A stretch of DNA of 64,000 nt from Serendipita indica DSM 11827 (lineage: Eukaryota > Basidiomycota > Agaricomycetes > Sebacinales > Serendipitaceae), in NCBI GenBank assembly GCA_910890315.1, contig CAJVGD010000046.1, positions 930,001 through 994,000 of the forward strand, in the 5' to 3' direction. The notes under the pieces are model-generated. The model had not been told where the DNA came from. It did no database searches and worked only from the letters and a program-made list of their open reading frames with translations. Shown piece after piece: positions 23,901 to 34,646 of the stretch (position 1 is the first letter of the stretch; every line of letters begins with the position of its first letter). A program made the translations under genes and the position numbers.

Positions 23901-26900
23901 CAGCATCTGAGTAGTGGATGTCAGTACCTTGAAAGTTGAAACATCTATTCCTCACCGCAATGAAAGTCTCTGGTGTCATAAAACTTCTATACGTGCTCCA
24001 CCATGTCCGTGAATAGTCATCACGATCCAGCTTGAGTCCTCTCGCTCTGCGATCCGTCAGCGCCATCTCCCCATTGTCGTCTGATGTAGCCGCGAGAACA
24101 TAATCCAGTCCTCTGACGAGAACATCGACTAGCTTCTCGATCGTACCCCCAACAATCACTACTGGAACTTGTGGGTCTGCCGGAGACTGTGCGACGCCTT
24201 CCGCCTGAGCAGCCTTGGGCCGCCCATTGTTGAGCAGAGGCATCGACTGCCGCCTCGCATTGCTCGACTTGCGTTCCAAAGTCGACGCTGCCTGTGGCTT
24301 TACGCGAATGGAAGGCGCACGACTCGGCCTTCGAGACAGAGAGACGGCTCCACTGTCCAAGAGGCTTGTAGGACGCGAAGTCGACTGCTTTTCCTTTACG
24401 ACTCTGACAATCAGCTCTCCCGCAAAGAGGCGGAAGGTCGTATTGTCCAGTTCAAGCCCTTCACGACTACTCCAGTGAGACTTCATTTGCTCCGAGGGGA
24501 AGAATTTGAGCCTTTCCAAGTGTTCGATCTGGAAGTCGTGTGGCGTCGGATTGCCTTGTTTATCAAAACTGTCTTTGCGACTTCGAACGAGCTCAGATCG
24601 ATCTAAAAAGGCGAGGGAGGGGAGCGCTTCCGGGAAGGCAAAAGGAACGAGGGCATGTAGATGGTAGCTTGCGCTTCTTGGTTGGTGGAAATATTGTGCC
24701 AATCGACCAAACTGCACTGGCTCAGCCTGCAAGGATTCTGCGATGTACTCATCGATTCTAAAGCAATTTGAGTAAGAAAAAAAGTGTCGAGAGCAGTATT
24801 TAGAAACCTACGGCTTGATGGAGAGGATGTCTCGAGCTGAAATAAACTCCCACAAATGGAACAGATCAAGTACGTCTGGACTGGAGACTTCAAAATCGTC
24901 CACAGAAACCTTGTCAAAATAGTCTTGGACGGTCTCAATCGTGTCCAGAATGTTCTTGAATGTCGCAATCTCACAGGGGCGTTGATTCTACACGAGTGTC
25001 AGATGCGTGCCTCGAAGGGTAGACAGCTACCTACCTGGAGTTGCTGGACATTCTTCTGAAATCTTCGAGATGGTTCAGTAAGCCAAGGGACCTGATGTTG
25101 AGCGGATCCCATCAAGGGCACATCTCCTCTCACCCATGCCTCGAGTATCTGTCGCTCACGAGGCTCCACCCGACGCCACGCCTTGTCGAGACGTGCAATG
25201 GGCTTCGAGACAAGAGCAGTAATAATGGCGAGCCAAACGCATTCGTTTCCGGTGAGCCTTGCGTGATCCGCCACGCAAATCCACTTGCCGAGGGCACTGG
25301 CCCGTGTATGTGTCGAAGAATACGACACTGATCCGTCTGATCGCGCGACAATCTGAGTGACGATAAAGTGCGTAAGCCAATGCGGTCGGGCTCTGCTTTC
25401 GGAAAAAGCTGGCCAAGGAGGACTTTGATTCTGAATGCAGCTTAGAATGGGATGCGCAGTAACGAGTCCTCGCGACATGATGGCATCCTTCATGACCAAG
25501 AGTTCGAGACTCTGTGCGAGGGTGACAACGTCAATAGACAGAAGTCGTTCTCGACTCATCGTGCCCTTGTAACGAAGGTCTGCCAACAGACCCGGGTGCG
25601 CATTATCTCCGGCGTCACTCGAGTAGGATGTACTTGGCTTAAGCGCGGGCTTTTCAGTTGGCGACTTGGGCGCTCTTATCGGTGACGTTGGTAGCGGCAA
25701 CTTGAAACTCGGGGGTTGGGCCTGACGAGGCGTGATCGTGAGAGAAAAGGAGTGGACAAAGGTTTGAAGGTTGGGAGGGAATCCGTGAGGGTGATAATAT
25801 TCAGCGTAAAGAGTCAGTATCCATTCGACCCTCGCTTGTCTGTGCTGTCGCACATCGTCTTCGGCGTAGCGCAGGTAACGGTCGAGAGCGGCCTGGAAGT
25901 CCACCTCGAACTGATCTTGACCCATAGTGGTGGGCATAGAAAGAAGCGTGCGTCGAGAGAATTGTTTCCACTCCCAGTCGAGGTCATTAGGGAATGTTGC
26001 CGCAAAGACAACCTCGTAAAGGAGCGCTTCAAAGGAACCACCGACGACGATCCCAGAATGATCCAACAGGATGTCGGGATGACGGCCAGGCCCCCAAAAT
26101 AGACGCCTTTTCCGCCCTTCACCCCTGGTACTGGAAGTATCCGAGAGGTCGTGAACTCCAGGACTGGGAGGTTCAAGCTCTTCGGGACCCTCTTGTCCGA
26201 ACTGGATAGGGAAGAGGTCCTTGATAGCATTTGCTTTCTCACCAGTCGGCTTGTAAAAGTAGAGCTTCGGTCCTCTGATTTCGGCCTTGTACGCTTTCCA
26301 GTTTTTGGAAAGGTTGCGAAGACCCGTGCCGACGTTTCGGTTCAGGAACCCAGAGTGATGAATCATCTGAGAGGCTCTGCGGTTCTCCTGCTCAGCCTTT
26401 GCCTGACTTGTCGGGGGTGCCTTTCCGCCGCCAAACGAAAAGGCAAAGGTCGGAATGTTCCCACTCGCGTTGGGTTTGTGCCTGCTTTCTTGCTGTTGAG
26501 GCGCGTTGTTGACTGCAGAGAGTGCATTGTATGAATTTGACCGATTGTGAATCGTGGTAGATGCCATGGAAGACGACCCGATGACAGGCGAAGAGCCGGA
26601 TGGTGGGAAAGCAAAATTGGTGCGTTCTTGGGCAGAGGTCGGAAATGTCGGATTCATAGGCGACGAGCTAGCAGAGTGGGCACCACTTCTGCTGGTTAAT
26701 GGCGAGGGGACGTCCAATGGGAGGGTAGGAGTGCCAGGATTCGAAGGAGTGAGCATATTGTTGCGATACGCCTCGATACGGAGGCCATTCGAGGGTTTGC
26801 GCGCCCTCTCGATGGGTGCTTCCGGCCTTCGACTTCTGTCCGTAGGTGTTGGAGCGTACGCGTCCGAGGCCTCGGTGCTATTGAGCATCGCGCTCAAGTC

Positions 26901-27467
26901 ATCTGCCGAGTGCGCCCAGGGTTTGTGCGATGTCTTGCGAAGTTCATCAATACCCTGTCGTTCTGGCAATGGAGGTGCCTCGCTGTTGCTCCTGCGGCCC
27001 GCTCCAAGATCTGCGACGGATCTATTTGTGTATGATCAGCCAGTCTATCCAGACCGGTGGGGTAAAGGAGAACATTACCGTGCCGCTTGATGGCCGCCCT
27101 GCGCGTATGGATTGCTCGACGTCGACGTCTTTGTGAGTCTCATATTCGTTGGACCTGAGATGTTTCTCTGACGCGGCCGTGACATACTCTGACGCGGTGG
27201 ACTGTCCGACGTCGCTGGGTCGAGTGGCTGCTGTGGGCTGCCGGGGGGCTTTGCATTTTGGTTTCCTTTGCCAAAAAATCGGGCTCCTTTTGCAAAAAAC
27301 GAGGAGAGACCTGTGGGTGTGGCCTGGCTGCGGCCTATAGGAGACGAGCTGGGGCTGCTCCCGTCTGGAAAAGGGATCGCGCTCGCTGGTGGACTCTGTT
27401 TGGGATAGTATGCTGGCTGTCCTGGCTGTCGTCGATGCCCATCCGCACCGTCCCCGCGCTCGGACAT
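20906..27467 (-). CDS. BEM2: Bem2-like Rho GTPase-activating protein with PH and Ras-GEF-like domains
   Basis: Bem2 homologues switch off Rho-type GTPases in bud or hyphal polarity and the cell-wall pathway. This product has roughly 2000 residues. The N-terminus is Ser/Pro-rich (MSERGDGADGHRRQPGQ). It is followed by a PH-like region (LSKNWKAYKAEIRGPKLYFY, about 26290) and a Ras-GEF N-terminal and Ras-GEF-like region (DDYSRTWWSTYRSFMTPETF near 24000; LVVYYLDVN-type and IYNHLTLVEPSPLLSDFPP near 23200). A second PH domain contains FYMDTEDGARYWFQATTKKE near 22000. The Rho-GAP domain has VFAVPLEFLIEREYG, then EDGI|YRIPGSKARIDRL across an intron near 21610-21670; the catalytic arginine finger is the R of YRIPGS. 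The last exon gives a highly acidic tail ending at 20906. The start codon at 27467 faces the Nop8-like gene. Confidence 0.85.
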
Positions 27468-27513
27468 GGCGCGGTTCAAGTTGCTACCTTGGAGTCCAAC
27501 TGTATCCGGTGAC

Positions 27514-29222
27514 ATGCAGACCCGTCGGTTGCATGTCTCTGGGCTCACACCTGCAATTTCTCAAGCAGATCTCACCGCCCGTTTCAGCATCTTTGGCACC
27601 GTAACTGCCATCGACGGTCTTGGGACTCTTGATGCCCTCGGCCAGCCTCGCAAATTCGCCTTTGTCTCGCTCGAGACAACGTCGGACAAGTATTCGAAAT
27701 GTAGTTTTGATATCTTGAATCAATCTCGTTCTCAATCGTCGCTCCAGGCCTAAACGTCTTGTCCGGTTCGACCTGGAAGGGTACCCGTTTGCGCATTGGA
27801 GAGGCTAAACCAGATTTTCAAGCAAGGTTCATTCTTTTTCCTCGACATGGACGCGTTTTTCATGTCGCTTATAGGCTCGAAAAGGAGCGGCAGAGCAGGA
27901 CGAGCGGCCAGAGCAGGACGCGGCCAACGAAACCACGCCGTTTGCGCGGGGTGCAAGGAGTACAAAGCAAGGATATGAGCCTCATAACGCTCGATAATGT
28001 TCACCTTCGTCGTGTGAGTGCGTTGCTTTGTCTCAGGATGAATACCAACGCATTTCATTCAGGCATGGAAGAAGACGGCACTGTCTCACCTGGTGAGACC
28101 AATGAAAATGCGCCCTTTGCATCCCATCGAACAACCCTCGAGTACCTTGCCCTCTACAGGGACGCAGAAGAAGAGGCGAAGGACGATCATTCTCACCCGA
28201 GCCAGAAGACGAAAGATCGACCCTACTCTGTATGGGCGCGTTCATCTGACAGAGCGCATGCTTGAAGCCGAACATATCATCATTCCCGTTGCGCAACGGC
28301 ATTCGCAGGCTCCGCCACCCACAGTTGATTCAGTCCCGGCTGTGTCTGTTAACTCCGTCCGATCTGAATCGACCAAGCTACCACGAGACGAGATAGGGAC
28401 AGCTTTGGAAGAGGAAAAGAAAAAGGACTTAGGCATCTTGGCGGCTCTCTTCAATGGCAAGGACGAATGGGATGGTCGAGAGAGCGATGCACTGGAATCC
28501 TATGACGAGGCAACGAATAAAGAACACGGCGAACTGTCGCCGGATGGCACAGAAGATTCATCTGCTTCAACTCATTCCGATGAAAACGACGCTACGCAGA
28601 CATCAAGCGACCATGAGGCACATGGACAGTCAAGGGAGCCCACCCCGAAAACCAGCACATTGAAGGACATCTTCTCGGTAGATGCCGCGACAACTGGTAA
28701 GGTTTCCTGCTGCATTCCACCAGTAGACTTACTAGGTCGCATCAACAGGGCCAACCTCCATCCTCGCGGGGCTCGAACTCGAGTTTGCGGAAGACGACCT
28801 CGACTTTGACGCCATGCCGGTGACTATTGAACCCCAGTCGATATTGGTACAGTCTACGGTTCCTGTCACGGTCCCGGTGGATGACACCGCTGAGCGGCGC
28901 AAACGAGGCATAGAAGCATTGCAATATTCCAATGCGAGACCATACTTTTTCCCACTCGGCCGTGATGAACGGAGTCGCGGCAATCTCAAGGACATTTTCG
29001 CAGTCGCCGATGCGCAGAATTGGACTAGGGTGCTGAGTAACCCGCTGACAGCGTGAGGTCCCATGTGCGCTGGGTGGTAATTTGTCTAATATTTGGTACA
29101 GAGAAGAGGTTCGACAACGCTGGGAAGCTGACAAGTTGGCGCTAACAAGGGATTGGAAACAACGCTATCGGGAAGCCAGCAAGAAAGAGCGGCGTTCTGG
29201 GCATGTGGAAGGGATGGATTGA
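27514..29222 (+). CDS. RNA-recognition-motif protein, Nop8/NOL8-like
   Basis: The probable role is a nucleolar factor in 60S ribosome assembly. One RRM sits at the N-terminus: RRLHVSGLTPAISQADLTAR is RNP2-like, and KFAFVSLE (about 27652-27672) is RNP1-like. It is followed by WKGTRLRIGEAKPDFQAR|LEKERQ, a block I associate with Nop8/NOL8 proteins. A middle acidic/Ser region (about 28400-28640) leads to the C-terminal motif PYFFPLGRDERSRGNLKDIF and a coiled EEVRQRWEADKLALTRDWKQ. The product ends at 29222. About five introns are used. An in-frame ATG at 27466 would add 16 residues and overlap the start codon of the divergent Bem2-like gene, so 27514 is preferred. Confidence 0.75.
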
Positions 29223-30056
29223 TTTCTGCGGGCGTAAATTACTAAATTATGCTCGCCCGACAGCTTCCATGCACCGCATCGAGTGTGGCATCAACCCCCA
29301 CTGTCAACGAGATGACGAAGAATGGTCTGCCGAAAAAGATGCGCGTGGGATACGTTTGTACTTTTGGGTCTAGAAGAGAGGAAGAGGTACTAGCGATGGG
29401 ATCTCGCCTGCCTTTACTGGGACTTCTGACCTCGTCTGTATCCGGTGCTACCACGTTATTAGACTTTACCACGGGTCGTGCTCGAGAGGTGGTGATTGAT
29501 GGGCAAGCCAAAGTTCTGGACACCGTCTCGGGCGGAGGTGTGCAAACGGCCGCAGGAGAAAGGGTTTGTGACCGCTTCTGCACTAGATGGGCATCACGGG
29601 CGGGTATATTACGAGCTCAAAGTGTGAACCGATGAATGGCGATGCGACGGCTCTCTGCCGGAGCTGCGAATGCCTTCGCCGACAAAGCAAAGGAGCGATC
29701 ATTTATCCAGGAACTGTGAAATATCAGAAATTACGATCCAACATGATTCCTGTGCAGCCACTTGGGGGTCGTGCTGGTCGTTGCGAAGCGGGAGCCGGAT
29801 GCCATCAATGCTGTCCATCCAGGCTCTCTTCAGTTTCTGTCGTCCCACTAATGGCAGCCATAGTTCAGTCCTGGAGAGCACAAACTCGATAAATATTCAC
29901 CGCATATTATGCGCCTTTGCGGCGCTCCTCTTTGTCCTGCCGCGCCTCCCCACTGCTCACCTAAATATGCGGATACAAAATAGATCGCCCGTGGAAAGCA
30001 AAGGTCCTTGCTCTGCCTGGCACAAATCTAGCGACCCTCTGTCAGCCTCTAGGACC
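29223..30056. other. 834-base gap with a possible short minus-strand gene, unassigned
   Basis: No gene is firmly supported. On the minus strand 29242-29583 is open for 113 codons, and a short protein-like stretch (DRSFALSAKAFAAPAESRR) lies near 29625-29710. Neither has a recognised domain or an ATG that connects cleanly. The right part must contain the promoter of the Zn2Cys6 gene. Confidence 0.3.
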
Positions 30057-31481
30057 ATGCCGTCCGTGCTCGGCCCAACAACACGCTCCAATCGGCCGCG
30101 GAAGACACCAGACACCCCAGTGAGAGGGAGGAGCAAACAAGGATGCTGGACTTGTAGACTGCGTACGAGACAATTTCAGGCGAGAAACCCCGTTGAGACT
30201 AACATCTCTCACCTAATAGGACGCAAAAAGTGCGACGAGCAATGCGACGACAGTTCTGGCCAATGTCATACTTGTAAAAGACTGAAAATCCGATGCATCG
30301 GATGGGGGGATACCCCTCCAGACTGGGTCAAAGTATGTCCCCTCGTTGCGGTCAATGGGACGTTCCTCATCACCCCTTCAGAATCCTGATCACGTCAAAG
30401 CGTTTAAAGATTCCATAAAGGGGAAAACCTTGTCCCACATCCGCTCTTTCAGTGCGCCATCGATGGACACTGCCTTTTTGGCACCCAAAGACGTGGACGA
30501 AGAGTCACCCAGTGAGGACGTTTGCGAACAATGGTGGGCTTTGCTGACGATGGAATATTAGCAGACAACCCTACTGATTTCCGCAGTCCGCAATCCGAGA
30601 GAGGGGCCGCCTCTTTGCCAACAATTTCGCCCACCCTCCCAGTCCATAAAATGGTTGAAAGCGCAAAACGGCGATGGAGCTATCGCACCTTTGTTGATAC
30701 GGCACAGGTCCTATTCGGAAAGGCACAAGTGCCTCAGGATTGCATGCTTGCCATTCAGCAAACAGTCGAGTTAGGCCGTTGGAAGCAAAACGAGCTCGAC
30801 AAGTGTCTCAGCTACCGTACTCTGGCACGATGCGCTCTTCATCTTGAGAGGTTGCTGGATCAACGGCTCCAATTGGCTCTGTTGCACAGCTCTGTGTTGC
30901 CTGCAGAGAATCCGACCACCAAGGTTGAGAAGAGCGACTTTCTCCAGCTGTATACGCATTTTAACGAAGATGACATGCTATATCAAGGCACGTTGGAAAT
31001 ATTGATGCAGAGTCCGGCACTAACTCTGGCCCTAGGTGGACATTCTTGGTCTGGCGGTGAAAGTTATGTCTCGCTGGATGATGTGTATCCACCATTGGCC
31101 CCTTCTTCACTCCTAATATCATCAAAGTCGCAGTCCCAGGAGTTGGAGAGCAAAACCTTGCCAAGTGGGGAATCGCCTGTCGCGTTGCCCTATTTGACAG
31201 CGTTGCTGTTTCTACACGCCGTAGTATCTGGGTTTAGCCCAAATGTTCCAGAAATAATGGAGACGACCCAGCGTATCCTCGTTATCCTGAGGGCGCCAAA
31301 CCAGAACATTACTCTCTTGCAAAGACTGCCTGCTACTGCGCTGGTAGCACGCCTCTCCGAGGACAAGCACGCCAAAGAGCTGTTTGATGACCTTTTACTG
31401 AGGCTAGAAGACCCAGCACTGGTCCAGACTGCGAGGTTGTTGTCGGGTCTAGGTGAACCGGCGGAAAGCTCGCATCTGTAA
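30057..31481 (+). CDS. Zn2Cys6 (Gal4-type) fungal transcription factor
   Basis: This is a nuclear DNA-binding regulator; its target genes are unknown. The start MPSVLGPTTRSNRPRK (30057) precedes GCWTCRL|RRKKCDEQCDDSSGQ and CHTCKRLKIRC, which fits C-x2-C-x6-C-x10-C-x2-C-x6-C. An intron (GTACGAG...AATAG, about 30164-30219) falls inside the cluster. The C-terminal region (about 30650-31481) is helical and Leu-rich, as in the regulatory half of these factors, and ends GLGEPAESSHL. A short Ser-rich linker is encoded between about 30370 and 30530. The product of about 420 residues is smaller than many family members. Confidence 0.82.
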
Positions 31482-31616
31482 TTTATTCCTTGTCCCTGCA
31501 CACTGTTCATGTAGCCTTGACGCGCTGATCTCTCTCCTGTGGCATAGTATTTGGTCATGTATCTTATTTACCTCTTGGACTCCGTTTCCCTTTTTCCTGG
31601 CTCTGGACAGACCACT

Positions 31617-32668
31617 ATGCGATTAGGAAACCCACTTTGGGTAAATAGAAATGTCTTTTCTCGACTCTCTCCGCGAACGAGACCATGCTGGAAATGGCAA
31701 ACCTCCAACGCAACACACTCCAGACTTTACACGACGGAGCCCACCCCACAGAAAAAGTTTCCGACGTTTGCCGATGAAATGAGAAACTTGTGGAAATGGC
31801 TGCGAAACTTTAGAAACCCGGAAAAGGACCGATCCAAGGACTGGATCCTCGGAAACGAAGTCGTCGTATTCCACCTCGCACGGCCTCACAAGCTATATTC
31901 TCTCATGAATGTATTCCCCTTTGTCGCCATTCTGTGGGGGTAAGAGCGTTTTATGTTGCATAGAGCATTTCTCTGATGCAACCGCAGCGCTGCTCGGCTG
32001 GACTCGCTTTGGTCAGTCCAAAATATACGTCCGACCAAAGAGTGAGCAGATTTGGAGTCCACTGAGCTGTCTAACCTGCTCGTAGAGACGCCGCTTCTGG
32101 CCGACTGGCCGAACCCAAACCTCGAATATCTGATCAAACACGACGCACAGGGACTGCGTCCGCGTTTTTGATAGTGTCTATCATAATTGGTGGCACTCTC
32201 TTTTTCCAACGCAAGATGGTACGCACCATAACGTTTAGAAGGGATAAGCCAGTGCTTTCCAAACCCACTCGTGCTGCTCTCCCACCAAATGGTTTGAAAG
32301 ACGATCGATCTATGATCATTCTTCAACCCTTCAGCGGCCCGCCAATAGAGGCTCCCATTGGAGAGTGTGAGCTCTACGATACAGATAGTGAGCGACCGTC
32401 ACGAGCAAATTTGAGACTATACTGATACTAGTACAAAGCTAGAGACCGTTTGCTTATTGGAGTGCCGGGCAAGGCTTTGAGACTTCTCGTCGACGTTGAC
32501 GGTGCCGAAGTCGGCATCCCTGGAGAGTCGCAAGTCGTACACAGGTTCGATAAAGACGAATCTGGTGTGCCCTTGTCTATGGAACAGAAGAATAAGCAGC
32601 GTTTAGATGCAAAGAATCTTCTGGGACGGCTTTGGGCGACGTACGAACGAGGAAACCTATCGATATGA
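31617..32668 (+). CDS. Probable mitochondrial inner-membrane protein, possibly TMEM223-like
   Basis: The function is unknown. The N-terminus from 31617 (MRLGNPLWVNRNVFSRLSPR) is Arg-rich and free of acidic residues, like a mitochondrial presequence. Then come DWILGNEVVVFHLARPHKLY, a hydrophobic span (SLMNVFPFVAILWG|AALLGW), a second hydrophobic span (FLIVSIIIGGTLFF, about 32160-32210) and the basic RKMVRTITFRRDK. The C-terminal soluble part ends YERGNLSI at 32668. Two membrane spans after a presequence, with a post-span Arg-rich beta segment, resemble the TMEM223 complex IV assembly factors, but I cannot confirm homology by eye. There are about three introns. Confidence 0.6.
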
Positions 32669-32852
32669 ACAAGTTTTGTTTGCCTCCGAGTATCTATTAT
32701 CTATCATGCTTCTATACACCGCTGCGCGTACGCCATACTTGGTACCAACCATCTACTTCTCCGACAGTACATGTATAGTAGAAGCTCTAAGGAAACCTCC
32801 CGGACACCAAAGCGCCAAAGTTGTAATAGACTTTTCGACGGATATAACGGAA

Positions 32853-32894
32853 GAGAAGATGGACCAGCAAGGTGAGAAGATGGACCAGGAACGG
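32853..32894 (+). repeat. Two-copy 21-base direct repeat
   Basis: The block GAGAAGATGGACCAG recurs exactly 21 bases downstream, at 32853 and 32874. It lies in the gap before the microprotein gene. It could be a chance tandem duplication or promoter-proximal repeat; no function is apparent. Confidence 0.5.
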
Positions 32895-32983
32895 AATTGT
32901 GCGCAATTGTCAAGAGGAGCATAAATACTCCCGAGCATTGTCTCGATCCCTCCATTAGTCCTTGGTTTGTTGACTTGAATAAG

Positions 32984-33237
32984 ATGGTCCAAAAGGCGGT
33001 AATCGGGGTGGTAGCCAGCCTGTCTGCCTTGGGTGAGTTTGTTCCAGCGCCCGCTTCCGTGCTCAATCGCTGACGACGAGGGCAGTATTTCTCATGGTTG
33101 CCATTGTAGGATGGAGAGTATTTTGTGCTCGCGACACGAGACCTCCTGGATCCAAAGGCGTAGATCTTCTTCCTGTCAAAGCACGACCACCGGTCCGAGA
33201 GTCTGGACCAGGTGTTGGATTATATCCACCTGCATAG
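32984..33237 (+). CDS. 66-residue single-pass membrane microprotein
   Basis: I do not recognise a family. Two exons join through a short intron that starts GTGAGT at about 33033 and ends CAG at about 33087. The protein opens MVQKAVIGVVASLSAL, continues VFLMVAIVGWRVFC and ends at a TAG at 33235. Residues 5-29 are one continuous hydrophobic segment. The tail is basic and Pro-rich (ARDTRPPGSKGVDLLPVKAR) and finishes GVGLYPPA. Support comes from the consensus donor, an in-frame join inside the membrane span, and a TATA-like CATAAATAC about 60 bases upstream of the ATG. It sits between two plus-strand genes with its own spacing. Its small size means annotation pipelines would easily miss it. Confidence 0.6.
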
Positions 33238-33340
33238 ATAGTAAGAATAGTATCCATCCAAATTCCGGTCAAGCCAGGGGCTGTGCTTCTTCCCACTTTG
33301 TACCCGACCGGCGTGAACAGCTCGAGTGGCGCGGGCGGGC

Positions 33341-33347
33341 TATAATA
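33341..33347 (+). promoter_or_regulatory. TATA box of the penta-EF-hand gene
   Basis: TATAATA follows a GC-rich stretch and lies 59 bases upstream of the ATG at 33400. The spacing fits a fungal TATA promoter. Confidence 0.45.
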
Positions 33348-33399
33348 ACTCTTTGTTCTCCAACCACATCCAACACTTTTCTCTCGATTCTCTAAGCAA

Positions 33400-34559
33400 T
33401 GTCCTACGGACACGTAAGCTTGATTCCATCGCTGTCTGCGACGATATCAGTAGATCTGACGTACTGGTCTTGTTCATAGTACGGACCCCCAAGTGGCCCG
33501 CCGCCTAGCGGTGGCTATGGAGGTGGCCATGGATATGGTGGACAAGGGGGACCACCAGGAAACTATGGAGGTGGTGGATATGGAGCTGGCTATGGCGGCG
33601 GCGGAGGTTTCGCTGCGGGCCCTCGTAACCCTCAGCCACCACCTGGTGCTGACCCTCAGCTTTGGCAGGTAAACTGCATTGAACTTCTATACTTTCCTCT
33701 TACTGAAATTTTGGGGTATTAGTGGTTTACTGCAGTTGACGCTGATCGATCGAATCACATCAGCGGTATGAAGCCAAGTTGTTTTCTCAGACATACATCT
33801 TACAGCTCTTTATAGCCACAGAATTGCAACAGGCTCTCGTCAATGGCGATTGGTCGCGTGCGTCTCAGCTTGCTCTTGGCAATTCCATATTCACCAGTCT
33901 TGCAGCCTTTGATCTGGATACAGTCAAGTTGTTGATGGCAATGTTCGACACTGATCGCTCTGGAACAATTGGTGTGTAAATGTCCTCCTCTAGAAGTCAC
34001 CGCTAAGAGGTCACAGGTTTCCAAGAGTTTGCTGGACTTTGGAACTATATCAAAGAATGGTGACTCAATAGACTCCCAAATGAAGTACCTCAACTCAGGG
34101 TCTCATAGGCAAAATGTCTTCCGCCACTTTGACAGAGACCGTTCGGGCTCGATTGAAGGCAACGAGCTAAAAGCCGCACTCTCGCAGTTTGGATACAACC
34201 TGAATCCGACTCTGCTCCAGCTCCTTGAGCGCAAGTATGGTAAGCCAGCTTCTTTCATCGCAAATACTATCATGCTGAGTTTGTGTCTTCTGCCCAATGG
34301 GGCAGTTTTGCAACCTAAAGGATCAGCACCAGTTGCTTCACACGGAGGATACGGACAACCCCAAGCTGGAGGTATCACATTTGATCGCTTCGTGCGCTGC
34401 TGTGTCGTCGTGAGACAGCTCACAGAGGCATTCAACCGGTGAGCATATTGCATCATGGGCCTTCCCCTTCTGACCAAAGAAAGCTTGGACACTCAGCGGA
34501 GTGGATGGATCCAGATCAACTACGATACGTTTATGCAAACGGTCCTTTCCGCACCCTAA
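33400..34559 (+). CDS. Penta-EF-hand calcium-binding protein (ALG-2/peflin type)
   Basis: PEF proteins are calcium-dependent adaptors that dimerise through the fifth EF-hand and act at membranes and vesicle coats. The start MSYGH|YGPPSGPPPSGGYGGG opens the typical Gly/Tyr/Pro-rich N-terminal region (about 33480-33660). EF-hand loops follow: DADRSNHISATEL (about 33738), DTDRSGTIGFQEF (about 33949-34030, split by an intron) and DRDRSGSIEGNEL (about 34132). Then comes a degenerate loop GGITFDRFVRCCVVV and the fifth hand DTQRSGWIQINYDTF, ending VLSAP at 34559. The linker LLERKY precedes an intron at about 34240. The first three loops keep the calcium-ligating acidic residues. It is convergent with the FUSC-like gene, 87 bases away. 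Confidence 0.88.
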
Positions 34560-34646
34560 GACACTTTTCCCCAAGGCCCGCACGAAGACGATAAATATCA
34601 TTGCTATCTCACATGAATATGAACCGACTGCCGTGCCTACCGCCCG

